DNA of 64,000 nucleotides, from assembly GCA_945881885.1 (NCBI GenBank), contig CAMCVI010000008.1, positions 28,071-92,070 of the forward strand. Direction: 5' to 3'. The notes beneath the pieces were generated by a model. The model searched no databases. It was not told where the DNA came from and was given only the letters and a program-made list of their open reading frames with translations. Position numbers and translations under genes: made by a program. The DNA is from Chryseobacterium gleum. Lineage in GTDB: Bacteria; Bacteroidota; Bacteroidia; Flavobacteriales; Flavobacteriaceae. The stretch's first letter is position 1, and every line of letters starts with the position of its first letter. Positions 50,361 to 59,774 of this stretch are shown here, piece by piece.

Positions 50361-51572
50361 ATGAGTAACCAAAAAGTTGTAATGATTGGTTTGGGGTACA
50401 TTGGCCTACCAACTGCAGCATTAATTGCAAATAATAATATCCATGTGCATGGTGTGGACATTAACCCACAAGTGGTAGAAACCATTAATGCAGGTAAAAT
50501 TCATATAGTTGAACCAAGTTTGGATCAAGCCGTTGCTACAGCCGTTGCAAAAGGTTTCCTGAAGGCGGCTACAACTCCGATTGAAGCAAATACTTATTTG
50601 ATAGTGGTGCCAACTCCATTTAAAGCAAAAAACGAACCAGATATCTCGTTTGTAGAAGCTGCAACCAAAGCTATTATCCCATTACTTAAAGAAAATGACT
50701 TATACATCATCGAATCGACCTCGCCAATTGGTACGACCGAGAAAATGATGCGATATATTTATGCGGAACGACCAGAACTTCAAGATAAATTACACATAGC
50801 TTATTGCCCAGAGCGCGTATTACCAGGAAATGTAATGCATGAATTGGTGCATAACGACAGAGTTATTGGTGGAGTAAACGAAGCAGCTACTCAAAAAGCA
50901 ATCGACTTTTACAAACAATTTGTGAAAGGAGAACTGCATCCAACTAATTCTAGAACAGCAGAAATGTGTAAGTTGACTGAGAATTCTTCTCGTGATGTAC
51001 AAATTGCTTTCGCAAATGAATTGTCACTTATTTGTGATAGAGCAGATATAAATGTATGGGAGTTAATTCGCTTAGCCAATAAACACCCTCGTGTGAATAT
51101 TTTACAACCGGGTTGTGGAGTAGGCGGGCATTGCATAGCGGTGGACCCCTATTTCATTGTGGCAGATTATCCTATGGAATCTCAAATTATAGCAAAAGCC
51201 AGAGAAATTAATAATTATAAATCGTTTTGGTGTGCCGAAAAAGTAAAAACTGCAAAATTAGAATTTCAACTCAAACACGGTAGAAAAGCCAGTGTTGCCA
51301 TTATGGGATTGGCGTTTAAACCCAATATTGACGATTTACGTGAATCACCAGCAAAATATATTGCACAACGTATTTTACAAGACTCACATGACGACACTTG
51401 TTTTATTGTAGAACCAAACATACAAGAGCACAAAGTGTTCAAGTTAACACCCACCAACGTAGCTGTTGAAAAAGCAGATATTATAGTGTTTTTAGTAGCA
51501 CATAATGAATTTAAAAAACTTAATATAAACAACTCTAAAATTGTTCTTGATTTTTGCGGGGTTTTAAATTAA
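50361..51572 (+). CDS. wecC: UDP-N-acetyl-D-mannosamine dehydrogenase
   Basis: 403 residues. NAD-dependent oxidation of UDP-ManNAc to UDP-ManNAcA. The NAD fold is MIGLGYIGLPTAALIA at residues 7-22, the Lys/Asn block is EMCKLTENSSRDVQIAFANE near 205, and the nucleophile Cys is in GCGVGGHCIAVDPYF near 255. GLAFKPNIDDLRESPA near 315 is the C-terminal family block. Coupled to wecB by position. It is a second member of the same dehydrogenase superfamily in this locus. Confidence 0.95.
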   Translation: MSNQKVVMIGLGYIGLPTAALIANNNIHVHGVDINPQVVETINAGKIHIVEPSLDQAVATAVAKGFLKAATTPIEANTYLIVVPTPFKAKNEPDISFVEAATKAIIPLLKENDLYIIESTSPIGTTEKMMRYIYAERPELQDKLHIAYCPERVLPGNVMHELVHNDRVIGGVNEAATQKAIDFYKQFVKGELHPTNSRTAEMCKLTENSSRDVQIAFANELSLICDRADINVWELIRLANKHPRVNILQPGCGVGGHCIAVDPYFIVADYPMESQIIAKAREINNYKSFWCAEKVKTAKLEFQLKHGRKASVAIMGLAFKPNIDDLRESPAKYIAQRILQDSHDDTCFIVEPNIQEHKVFKLTPTNVAVEKADIIVFLVAHNEFKKLNINNSKIVLDFCGVLN

Positions 51573-51584
51573 TTAGAATATAAT

Positions 51585-52607
51585 ATGTTTAAAAATAAAA
51601 TTTTATTAATTACAGGTGGGACAGGCTCATTCGGGAACGCCATGCTAAAAGGATTTTTAAATTCTGATTTAAAAGAAATTAGAATTTTTAGTAGAGACGA
51701 AAAAAAACAAGAAGACATGCGAATAGAATACAAAAATGACAAATTAAACTTTGTCATTGGAGATATTCGTGATTTTGATAGCATTAATAATGCTATGTTA
51801 GGAGTTGATTATGTTTTTCATGCCGCTGCATTAAAACAAGTACCATCTTGTGAATTTTTCCCAATGCAAGCGGTACATACTAACATTACAGGTGCTGAAA
51901 ATGTTTTGGAAGCAGCAGCAAGAAATAACGTTAAACGAGTGGTAGTATTAAGTACTGATAAAGCAGTTTATCCGATTAATGCTATGGGTATTTCTAAAGC
52001 GATGATGGAAAAATTAGCAGTTTCAAAGGCTCGAGATCCTAGAGTTCAAAATGTAGATGCCGTTTATACTGCTACTCGTTACGGAAATGTAATGGCTTCA
52101 AGAGGTTCAATAATTCCATTGTTTATTAAACAAATTAAAGAAGGGAAACCACTTACAATAACAAATCCAGAAATGACTCGATTTATGATGTCATTAGATG
52201 ATTCAGTTGAATTGGTAATGTATGCTTTTCAAAATGGAAATCCTGGAGATATTTTTGTACAGAAATCACCAGGTGCTACTATTCAGGTTTTAGCAGAAGC
52301 TTTACAAGAATTATTCAATGCCAAAAGCGAAATAAATATTATTGGGGAGCGACATGCTGAAAAACTATATGAAACCCTATGCTCGAAAGAAGAAATGTCT
52401 AAAGCAGAAGATTTAGGAAGGTTTTATAGAGTACCTGCTGATTTTAGAGATTTGAATTATACCAAATATTTGCAAGAAGATGGACCTAAATTAGTTAATG
52501 AAGAATATAATTCACACAATACAAATCGTCTCACAAAAGACGAGCTGAAAAAGTTATTACTAACTTTAGATTATGTACAAGAAGAATTGAAAAATCACAC
52601 CAATTAA
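51585..52607 (+). CDS. CapE/WbjB-type UDP-GlcNAc 4,6-dehydratase (5-inverting)
   Basis: 340 residues. The NAD(P) motif is ITGGTGSFGNAML near residues 8-20. AALKQVPSCEFFPMQAVHTN is the family signature near 85, and STDKAVYPINAMGISKAMMEKL contains the active site (about 124-145). The usual YxxxK is M134-G-I-S-K138, the Met variant I know from CapE/WbjB rather than PseB/PglF. Products are 4-keto-6-deoxy HexNAc sugars. CapF and CapG, the usual L-FucNAc partners, do not follow; instead DegT genes do, suggesting 4-amination of the keto sugar. Confidence 0.88.
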   Translation: MFKNKILLITGGTGSFGNAMLKGFLNSDLKEIRIFSRDEKKQEDMRIEYKNDKLNFVIGDIRDFDSINNAMLGVDYVFHAAALKQVPSCEFFPMQAVHTNITGAENVLEAAARNNVKRVVVLSTDKAVYPINAMGISKAMMEKLAVSKARDPRVQNVDAVYTATRYGNVMASRGSIIPLFIKQIKEGKPLTITNPEMTRFMMSLDDSVELVMYAFQNGNPGDIFVQKSPGATIQVLAEALQELFNAKSEINIIGERHAEKLYETLCSKEEMSKAEDLGRFYRVPADFRDLNYTKYLQEDGPKLVNEEYNSHNTNRLTKDELKKLLLTLDYVQEELKNHTN

Positions 52608-52609
52608 CT

Positions 52610-53698
52610 ATGCTACAATTAATTAAAACATATATTCCACCTCGAGAAATTTTAATGCCAAAAATTGAAGAGGTTTTATATAGTGGCTACATTGCTCAGG
52701 GAGAAGTTGTAGAAAATTTTGAAAGAAAGTTCGAAGAATTTATTGGTAGTGGCTATACCTTATCGTTAAATTCTGGGACAGCAGCTTTGCATATTGCTTT
52801 GATTTTAGCGGGAGTAAAAGAAGGAGACGAGGTAATTAGTACTGCTATGACAGCCGAACCCACAAATGTTGCCATAAAAATGGTAGGGGCAAAAGTTAGA
52901 TGGGCTGATGTCGATTACGAAACAGGAAATATTGCTCCAAAAGCGATTGAAAAAGCGATTAATGAGAAAACTAAAGCCATTATTGTTGTAGATTATGCGG
53001 GTACGCCTGTTGATGTTAAAAGTATTCAAGAAATTTCATTAAAATATAATATTCCAGTTATTGAAGATGCGGCCCATGCTTTAGGTACAACTTATAATGG
53101 TAAAAAAACGGGTAACCATTTTCCTTTTACGGTGTTCTCCTTTCAAGCGATTAAACATTTGACAACAGTTGACGGTGGTGCCTTACAGATTCAAGATAAA
53201 GAATTATATGAAAAAGGAAAATTAATCAGATGGTTTGGACTAGATAAAAAATTGACAAGATTAGAGAATGATATTCAAATCCAAGGATATAAGTATCACA
53301 TGAATAATGTCAATGCGACGATTGGATTAGTACAATTAGAAACCATTGAAGAACTTTTACATAAATATCGAACTATTGGTAAATATTTGGATTTAAAACT
53401 TAAAGGATTGCCAGGATTGGAAACGGTTGTACATTATCCTAATTCAGAATCATCGTATTGGTTATATACTTTAAAAGTGGACAGAAGAGACGATTTTATT
53501 AAAATGATGGCAGATAATGGTTTCATGGCTTCTGAAATCCACAAGCGAAATGATTTGCATACTTATTTGAATGACTACCCCGCAGAAATGCCTAATCTGG
53601 ATAAGTTTTATTCTCGTTTGGTACACATTCCATGTGGTTGGTGGGTAACTTTAGAGGATTGCGATAAAATGATAGAATTAATTAAGAAAGGCTGGTAA
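52610..53698 (+). CDS. DegT/DnrJ/EryC1-family sugar aminotransferase, intact active site
   Basis: 362 residues. PLP-dependent aminotransferase acting on keto-sugar nucleotides. NSGTAALHIAL near residue 60 binds the PLP phosphate, VIEDAAHALG near 152 supplies the Asp that pairs with the pyridine nitrogen, and FSFQAIKHLTTVDGGAL contains the Schiff-base Lys182. The C-terminal small domain is complete (GYKYHMNNVNATIG). It is placed 2 bp after the CapE-like gene, so it probably aminates that enzyme's 4-keto product. Its stop overlaps the start of the next DegT gene by 1 bp. Confidence 0.92.
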   Translation: MLQLIKTYIPPREILMPKIEEVLYSGYIAQGEVVENFERKFEEFIGSGYTLSLNSGTAALHIALILAGVKEGDEVISTAMTAEPTNVAIKMVGAKVRWADVDYETGNIAPKAIEKAINEKTKAIIVVDYAGTPVDVKSIQEISLKYNIPVIEDAAHALGTTYNGKKTGNHFPFTVFSFQAIKHLTTVDGGALQIQDKELYEKGKLIRWFGLDKKLTRLENDIQIQGYKYHMNNVNATIGLVQLETIEELLHKYRTIGKYLDLKLKGLPGLETVVHYPNSESSYWLYTLKVDRRDDFIKMMADNGFMASEIHKRNDLHTYLNDYPAEMPNLDKFYSRLVHIPCGWWVTLEDCDKMIELIKKGW

Positions 53699-54759
53699 TG
53701 ATTCCGATTTATAAACCCTATATGCCTGAAAATTTAATGCCTGAATTGAATGAAATTCTTTATTCTGGTCAATTAAGTTTTGGAAAGTATGGCAAACAAT
53801 TTGAATCACAATTAAAAGAATTTATTGGTTGTGAATATATACTAACTATTAATTCGTATAATACAGCTATGCAGGTGGTTTTATCCACATTAGGATTGCA
53901 GTTTGGAGATGAAGTTATCGCAAGTCCAGTAAGTTGTTTGGCATCTAACCAACCCTTTGCTACAAAAGGGTTAAAAGTGATTTGGGCGGATATAAATCCT
54001 GATACAGGAACATTATGCCCTAAAGATGTTGAAACTAAAATTACTACAAATACAAAAGCGATTTTTCATAATCATTTTTGTGGGTATGTTGGTGAAGTTG
54101 ACGCCATTAATGCTTTAGGTGAAAAATATGGCATTCCAATTATTGATGATGGCATTGAAGCTTTTGGTTCTGAATATAAAGGGAATAAATTAGGTAATAT
54201 AGGTACAGATGTAACCGTTTTTTCTTTTCAGACGGTGAGATTACCCAACACAATAGAAGGCGGAGCTATAGTATTTAAAGATAAAGCATTATATGATAAG
54301 GCTGTATTAATTAGAGATTATGGCATTGATAGATCAAAATTTAGAACAGCTGATGGAGAAATTAATCCTGCTTGTGATATACAGTTAGAAGGGTATGGAG
54401 GACTAATGAGTGAAGTAAATTCGTTTATTGGTACAAAACAAATGTTAGAAATAAAATTGTTGTTAAATATCCAAGCTAAAAATGCTTTAAAATGGCAAAA
54501 TGAATTACAAAATAATACGGATATTAAGTCATTACAAATAAATAATAACACCAACCCTAATTATTGGGTATTTGGTACGCTTTCAGAAAATAGTAAAGAA
54601 ACGATCGCTTATTTTAAATCAAAAGGCTACTATGCAACTGGAGTTCATATCAATAATAATATCTATTCTGTTTTTAACAATAAAATTGATTTAGAAGGAG
54701 TAAATAAATTTAAACAACAATTTGTTGCTATCCCTTGTGGATGGTGGTATAAATCATAA
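53698..54759 (+). CDS. DegT-family paralogue lacking the PLP lysine
   Basis: 353 residues, clearly homologous to its upstream neighbour from end to end (IPIYKPYMPENLMPELNEIL; GDEVIASP; CGWW at the end in both). However, the PLP-lysine position reads FSFQTVRLPNTIEGG, Arg181 in place of Lys. The phosphate loop NSGTA is NSYNTA, and the EDAAHA block is DDGIEA. It is therefore unlikely to be an aminotransferase. The frame is intact and tightly coupled (1-bp overlap), so it looks maintained rather than decaying. A structural partner, a binding protein or a different reaction are options. Confidence 0.85.
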   Translation: MIPIYKPYMPENLMPELNEILYSGQLSFGKYGKQFESQLKEFIGCEYILTINSYNTAMQVVLSTLGLQFGDEVIASPVSCLASNQPFATKGLKVIWADINPDTGTLCPKDVETKITTNTKAIFHNHFCGYVGEVDAINALGEKYGIPIIDDGIEAFGSEYKGNKLGNIGTDVTVFSFQTVRLPNTIEGGAIVFKDKALYDKAVLIRDYGIDRSKFRTADGEINPACDIQLEGYGGLMSEVNSFIGTKQMLEIKLLLNIQAKNALKWQNELQNNTDIKSLQINNNTNPNYWVFGTLSENSKETIAYFKSKGYYATGVHINNNIYSVFNNKIDLEGVNKFKQQFVAIPCGWWYKS

Positions 54760-54762
54760 AAG

Positions 54763-55260
54763 ATGAAATTTGTTTTTTTATTACATTCAGAATTATCTAA
54801 AACTGATTTAGAAAAAATAATTTCAATTAAGAAAAAACATTGGAATTATACTTCAAAAGAACATGAGAACTGGATAAGCGATAATATATTTAATGATGAT
54901 ATTCATGTAATGATGTTAGAAAATGAAATTCTTGTTGGATATATGAATTTAGTAAATGTAGAGGTCATTATTAATAACCAAAAAAAATCTTTTTTAGGAA
55001 TAGGAAATGTATGTAGTTTAATACAGGGAAAAGGTTATGGTAAAAAATTAATTTTGGGAGTACAAGAATTTATTATTAAAAATAATTTTAAGGGAATTTT
55101 ATTTTGTAAAGATAAGCTAGTAGATTTTTACAAAAAATATGATTGGAGTTTAATTGATTTGAATGTAGTTAAATCGGAAAATTTAGAGAAAATAAATATT
55201 ATGGTTTTTAATTTTAAAAATAATATTATTTGTTTTGAATATGATGATAGAATATTTTGA
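54763..55260 (+). CDS. GNAT-like N-acetyltransferase
   Basis: 165 residues. A GNAT fold is suggested by IHVMMLENEILVGYMNLV (beta hairpin), then FLGIGNVCSLIQGKGYGKKLILGVQEF, whose Q-G-K-G-Y-G-K is the acetyl-CoA loop (Q/RxxGxG/A), near residues 90-100. FYKKYDWSLID closes the fold. Lying 3 bp after the DegT pair, it is a good candidate for acetylating the new 4-amino group (the role of PseH in pseudaminate synthesis), but no pseudaminate synthase is present. The gene is noticeably AT-rich. Confidence 0.75.
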   Translation: MKFVFLLHSELSKTDLEKIISIKKKHWNYTSKEHENWISDNIFNDDIHVMMLENEILVGYMNLVNVEVIINNQKKSFLGIGNVCSLIQGKGYGKKLILGVQEFIIKNNFKGILFCKDKLVDFYKKYDWSLIDLNVVKSENLEKINIMVFNFKNNIICFEYDDRIF

Positions 55261-55318
55261 CATTTTAAGTTTATTTAAAATGAATTAAAAACATCAAAAA
55301 ACAAAAAAATATATATTT

Positions 55319-56260
55319 ATGAAAATTGCAGCAATAACTATTACATACAATGATGACTATAAATTTAATGAATGGTTTCAACACTATAGTGAATATAAAG
55401 ATGAATTGTATTTACATATAATTATAGATAATAATTCAAATTACCAGTATTTAAAAAAAGTACAAGAAACGTTTACAGAATCTCACATTATTCAAAGAAA
55501 TTCAAACGGTGGTTGTACAGGAGCCTATAATGATGGTATAAAATATGCTCTGTCTGTATCTGAAGTAGATGCTATTATGCTTATAGGTAACGATGTTAGG
55601 TTAAAAAAGGGGGCGTCGACAATATTGTATGATAGATTGTTTAAGGATTCTAAAATGGGTATGATTTCTCCCATATTATTAGCAAAAGACTCCTTGATTG
55701 CTGAAGATTTTGGTTGTAATATCTCAAAGGCATTAATCATGGAACCACATGGTTGTGGTTTGAATTTACAAAGTGTTAATGAAAGCATTAACTATTGTGA
55801 AGCACTAACTGGCGGAATGAATCTTTCGAAGAGAGAATTTTATGAAACAGTAGGTCTACAAGATGATAATTTATTTATGTATTCAGATGAAGTTGATATG
55901 GGGTTGAGAGCTAAAAAATGCGGTTTTACAATGGCAGCAATTAGCGAAGCAGTTTCGTGGCATCAACATATAAATAAGGACACTAATTCAAATAGGAGAG
56001 ATCCTTACACGAAATATTTAGCCGGTCGAAATAAGGTGTATGTGGCAAAAAAACATTTTGGTGTATTTAGAGTAATTTATGTTTTTTTATTTTATGTATT
56101 TGGCTCTATGTACAAGATTTTAATTAATCTAATAAAAGGAAATTTTTATCAAATTAAAGAATACTTTTGGTTAATTTTCGGTGCTGTAATGGGATTATTG
56201 GGCAATATGAAACCCAATCGTTTTTCTGTACCAAAAGAAGATTTGCAATTACAAAAATAA
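55319..56260 (+). CDS. Family 2 glycosyltransferase
   Basis: 313 residues, GT-A fold of the rhamnosyltransferase-like GT2 type. AAITITYND at residues 3-11, IIIDNNSN near 41, RNSNGGCTGAYNDGIKYAL near 60-78 and the metal/substrate region MLIGNDVRLKKG near 88 (the DxD-like Asp) are visible. CEALTGGMNLSKREFYE and DEVDMGLRAKKCGF near 190 complete the catalytic block. A hydrophobic C-terminal segment (VIYVFLFYVFGSMYKILINLI) probably contacts the membrane. It should add a sugar to the lipid-linked unit. Confidence 0.92.
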   Translation: MKIAAITITYNDDYKFNEWFQHYSEYKDELYLHIIIDNNSNYQYLKKVQETFTESHIIQRNSNGGCTGAYNDGIKYALSVSEVDAIMLIGNDVRLKKGASTILYDRLFKDSKMGMISPILLAKDSLIAEDFGCNISKALIMEPHGCGLNLQSVNESINYCEALTGGMNLSKREFYETVGLQDDNLFMYSDEVDMGLRAKKCGFTMAAISEAVSWHQHINKDTNSNRRDPYTKYLAGRNKVYVAKKHFGVFRVIYVFLFYVFGSMYKILINLIKGNFYQIKEYFWLIFGAVMGLLGNMKPNRFSVPKEDLQLQK

Positions 56261-56274
56261 GGTAGTTTTAATTT

Positions 56275-57744
56275 ATGTCAGAAAATAAAAATTATGATGT
56301 CATATTCAAAAGTACCTTTCTTTTTGCTTTTGTACAAGCATTTAGTATCATTGTAAAAGTTGTATTGAATAAAGTAGCCGCAATTACACTGGGTTCTCAA
56401 GGGATTGGTATGATTGGCCTTTTTACTTCCGCAATAGGGATGTTGAAAACAGGAACAAGTTTAGGAATTTCACAAAGTGCGGTCAGGGATATTTCAGAAG
56501 CAAATCAAAATGATGATTCGGAAGCTTTTTCAAAAACCATAATTACAACACAAAAAGTAATTGTTGTAACTGCTTTTATTGGGTTTTTTATTACTGTTTT
56601 ATTGTCTTCATGGTTAAGTAAATGGACATTTGGAAATAACTTGTACACTACAAGCTTTTTATTTTTATCTATAGCAGTTGTATTTACAACTTTATGGGAA
56701 GGTCAATTAGCCATTTTAAAAGGAATGCGATACCTTAGATTATTAGCTAAAGCAAATATTTTCGGATCATTAGTAGGTTTGTTTATTTCTATACCTTTGT
56801 ATATAGTATACGAAGTGAATGGGATTATTCCTGTATTAATAATAACTCCATTAACCGCATTTTTATTTTCATATTATTATGTTAGAAAAATAAAGTATAA
56901 ACGATTAAAATTATCAAATAAAGAGATTTTTCAAAAAGCTACTCCCATGGTAAAAATGGGAATTGCCTTATCCATTACAACATTTCTCAGTCAAATATCT
57001 GTTTTTTTGATTTCTACTTATATAGGAAGTGAAGGAGGATTACAAACTGTAGGGTTTTATAATGCAGGCGTGATTATAATGGTTGGATATTTTAGTGTTG
57101 TAATTAATGCGCTAACCACCGATTATTATCCCAGAATAGCAGCTGTTAACAACGATAACACCAAACTTCAAAACGAATTAAATCAACAATCTATTGTGAG
57201 CTTATTAATTACTTTTCCGTTGATAGTTTTGTTTTTATTATTGTTGCCATTTCTGATTACTCTTTTATATTCTAAAGAATTTTATCCAATAATTGACTTT
57301 ATTAGAATTGGGATATATGGGGTTTTGATTACAATAATTTCTAACCAAGTTGATTTGATTTTGATTGCCAAAAACAACACTAAAATTTTTACAATATTAG
57401 CCGTGTTTTATAGAATTATTGAACTTCTTTTGAATGTTGTTTTTTTTAAATTTTATGGTTTAACTGGAATGGGGATTTCAATGGTTATTACTGGGATTAT
57501 ACACATGATTATTATGACTTTTGCTGTTAAAAAACTATATTCAATTAGTTTTGAAACTTTATTTATTAAAACAGCTTTGGTTGCATTATTTTTTGTTCTC
57601 ATCACAAGTTTTTTGAGTATAGAAGAAAATGTATTTATTAGATATTCAACAGGTGGAGTTATGTTTGTTCTAGCCTGCTTTTTTTCTTTCTTTTTTTCGA
57701 AAAAATATTTAAATTTTAATTTATTAAAAATAATATCTAAATGA
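56275..57744 (+). CDS. wzx: O-antigen/polysaccharide flippase
   Basis: 489 residues with about twelve membrane helices and the N-terminal pattern of the MOP/PST flippases (STFLFAFVQAFSIIVKVVLNKVAAITLGSQGIG, in part: VVLNKVAAITLGSQGIG). It would move the undecaprenyl-linked repeat unit across the inner membrane. Positively charged loops alternate as expected (YYVRKIKYKRLKLSNKE near residue 203). Substrate specificity cannot be read from sequence. Located between the GT2 and FemAB-like genes in the tight operon. Confidence 0.92.
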   Translation: MSENKNYDVIFKSTFLFAFVQAFSIIVKVVLNKVAAITLGSQGIGMIGLFTSAIGMLKTGTSLGISQSAVRDISEANQNDDSEAFSKTIITTQKVIVVTAFIGFFITVLLSSWLSKWTFGNNLYTTSFLFLSIAVVFTTLWEGQLAILKGMRYLRLLAKANIFGSLVGLFISIPLYIVYEVNGIIPVLIITPLTAFLFSYYYVRKIKYKRLKLSNKEIFQKATPMVKMGIALSITTFLSQISVFLISTYIGSEGGLQTVGFYNAGVIIMVGYFSVVINALTTDYYPRIAAVNNDNTKLQNELNQQSIVSLLITFPLIVLFLLLLPFLITLLYSKEFYPIIDFIRIGIYGVLITIISNQVDLILIAKNNTKIFTILAVFYRIIELLLNVVFFKFYGLTGMGISMVITGIIHMIIMTFAVKKLYSISFETLFIKTALVALFFVLITSFLSIEENVFIRYSTGGVMFVLACFFSFFFSKKYLNFNLLKIISK

Positions 57745-57783
57745 TTTTTTTGTTTATAAATAATTTTAAATCCAAAAACTTAA

Positions 57784-58836
57784 ATGAATAAGTGGATTCA
57801 TACGAAAGAAAATAAATGGATTGATAAATGGAATAGTTTTATACTATCTGACGAATCAAGCTCATTTGTTCAATCTATTTACAGAGTTAAAGCCTATGAA
57901 AAATATGGAATGGATTGGGAATTATTACTTTGTGTCGATGAAAGCGATAATATTTTAATTGGATCAGCCAATATAATCGTTAAAATTCCTTTTTTCAAAT
58001 TATATGTCTGTTCTTACGGACCTACTGTGAGTAATAACAGTAATAATTTTATAGATAATAATGAGTTTTTTCAAAATTTCACACATAGAGGTAAAAAATT
58101 AAATGCATTTGTCTCCCAGATTACGATTCCTATAGATTTATGTATTGATGATAGTTTCAAAAGTATTGAAGGTCGAATATTTACGAATATAGCAAATCCT
58201 AAGTATACAAATTTGATTGATCTTAAATCAAATGCAAATTGGTTTTCAAAAGAAGAATTAATAGATACTTTTTTACCAAAAGGGAGAAGAGATGTAAGAG
58301 CATCTTATAGGAAAGGTTTAGTAAGTCAATACCCAATTACAGAAAGCGAATTGCAAGTTGCCTATTTATGTTTTGAAACAAATGCAAAAAACAAAGGCTA
58401 TTATGTAAGAAGTTGGGACGATATGAAAGATTTTGTAGTGGAGAGTGTGAAAAATAAAATGGCATTTGTTATAACAGCATGGCATGATGATGTAATTCAA
58501 GGGTCAATATTTTTAGAAAGATCTAAAGATACATTAAGTTATACGATGGGTGGGGTTTATAGAAACAGTCCTGATTTGTTAACAGGTTATTTTTTACAGT
58601 TAGAAGGAATGCAACTCGCACAAAATTTGAATTTGTCTTTCTATGATATTTCCTATGGTGGTCCAATAGATGTACAACGTTTTAAGAGTATGTTTAATCC
58701 GATTTTGAAGGAGAGTTTTAAAACTATTTATTTCAAGAACAATAACTTTAAATTTTTTATTTTCAATAAATTATACAGCAATTTAAAGAGCTTTATACCT
58801 AAACTTATTTCACTAAAAAAAACAATATTTTCATGA
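57784..58836 (+). CDS. FemAB/GNAT-type aminoacyl- or acyltransferase
   Basis: 350 residues, with the double-GNAT layout of FemA/FemB and related FemAB-PEP-CTERM proteins: first half WNSFILSDESSSFVQS, then second half FLPKGRRDVRASYRKGL near residue 170, IQGSIFLERSKDTLSYTMGGVYRNSPDLLTGYFLQ (in part: YTMGGVYRNSPDLLTGY) near 255, and YDISYGGPIDVQRFKSMFNP near 290. Classical Fem proteins add amino acids from tRNA to peptidoglycan; relatives in glycan loci may add amino acids or acyl groups to sugars. It overlaps the deacetylase gene by 4 bp, suggesting they act together. Confidence 0.78.
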   Translation: MNKWIHTKENKWIDKWNSFILSDESSSFVQSIYRVKAYEKYGMDWELLLCVDESDNILIGSANIIVKIPFFKLYVCSYGPTVSNNSNNFIDNNEFFQNFTHRGKKLNAFVSQITIPIDLCIDDSFKSIEGRIFTNIANPKYTNLIDLKSNANWFSKEELIDTFLPKGRRDVRASYRKGLVSQYPITESELQVAYLCFETNAKNKGYYVRSWDDMKDFVVESVKNKMAFVITAWHDDVIQGSIFLERSKDTLSYTMGGVYRNSPDLLTGYFLQLEGMQLAQNLNLSFYDISYGGPIDVQRFKSMFNPILKESFKTIYFKNNNFKFFIFNKLYSNLKSFIPKLISLKKTIFS

Positions 58837-59744
58837 AAAAAATATATTTAACATTTGATATTGAAACTATTGTTTCAGGAATAAGCCGTAATGAAAATTA
58901 TTTAGCTGGGGTATATTTAGCTTCAATGTTTATAGCCGAAGAATTGCGTAAAAGAGATTTAAAAGGGACTTTTTTTATTAGTTTATCTTCAAAACAAGCA
59001 AGCATTGATCAAAAAGAATATTCGGAATGTATAAAATGGTTAATACAGAGTTTAAGTTCCTATAAAAATATTAAAATAGAACCTCATATTCACGCATACA
59101 ATTTACCCGTAACTTTTGATTGTAAAGAAGATGCTTTTAATAAATACAATCAAATACAACAAACAGAACTCTTGACTTTTGCAAAAGATTTTTTCAAAAA
59201 CGAAGGAATTGATGTTGAATCATTTAGACCAGGCGGATTTAGTGCTAATGATTCTTATTATAATTCATTATTTGATGCTGGATACAAAAACAGTTCAATA
59301 CTCGAAAAGGATAAAAAAGTCAATATTGATATGATAAGTGGAGAAGTGTTTCAAGGAGAGGTTTATAAAACCCAATTTGACATCATTGAATATCCTGTAA
59401 CTTCAGTTAAAATAAAATCAATTAAAAATAAGATCGAAATCGTAAATTTATCTCCTGATTTTTTCAAATTATCAACTGTAGAAAATTATTTAAGAGATTT
59501 AAATTATATAAATATCAATTTTCATAGTTTTTCAATTTATTTGAACCGATTAGTTCGAGAAAATCATGACGGATTATTTCAAAATAACATCAAATTTTTA
59601 TTATTTGAGAACATATTGAATAAATTATTGAAATCAACCTCTATTCAAACCTTAAATACAAAAACTATTGTTTCTGAAGAATTCATTAATTGGATAGATT
59701 TTATTAAGAACAATAAATATGATACTTTTTTTATTGGAGAATAA
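58833..59744 (+). CDS. Polysaccharide deacetylase-like (NodB-related, CE4) protein
   Basis: 303 residues, no signal peptide. The NodB-type motif 1 is present as YLTFDIET near residue 5 (catalytic Asp region). The metal-binding motif 2 appears as IEPHIHAYNLP near 85-95 (HxH rather than the usual HxxxH), and motif 3 is ESFRPGGFSAND near 130. These are diverged, so activity is probable but not certain. It would remove N- or O-acetyl groups or act on a precursor in the cytoplasm. Coupled by overlap to the FemAB-like gene: a deacetylated amine might be the acceptor for that enzyme. Confidence 0.72.
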   Translation: MKKIYLTFDIETIVSGISRNENYLAGVYLASMFIAEELRKRDLKGTFFISLSSKQASIDQKEYSECIKWLIQSLSSYKNIKIEPHIHAYNLPVTFDCKEDAFNKYNQIQQTELLTFAKDFFKNEGIDVESFRPGGFSANDSYYNSLFDAGYKNSSILEKDKKVNIDMISGEVFQGEVYKTQFDIIEYPVTSVKIKSIKNKIEIVNLSPDFFKLSTVENYLRDLNYININFHSFSIYLNRLVRENHDGLFQNNIKFLLFENILNKLLKSTSIQTLNTKTIVSEEFINWIDFIKNNKYDTFFIGE

Positions 59745-59774
59745 AAGTTCAATTGAATATCAAAAATTATCAAA

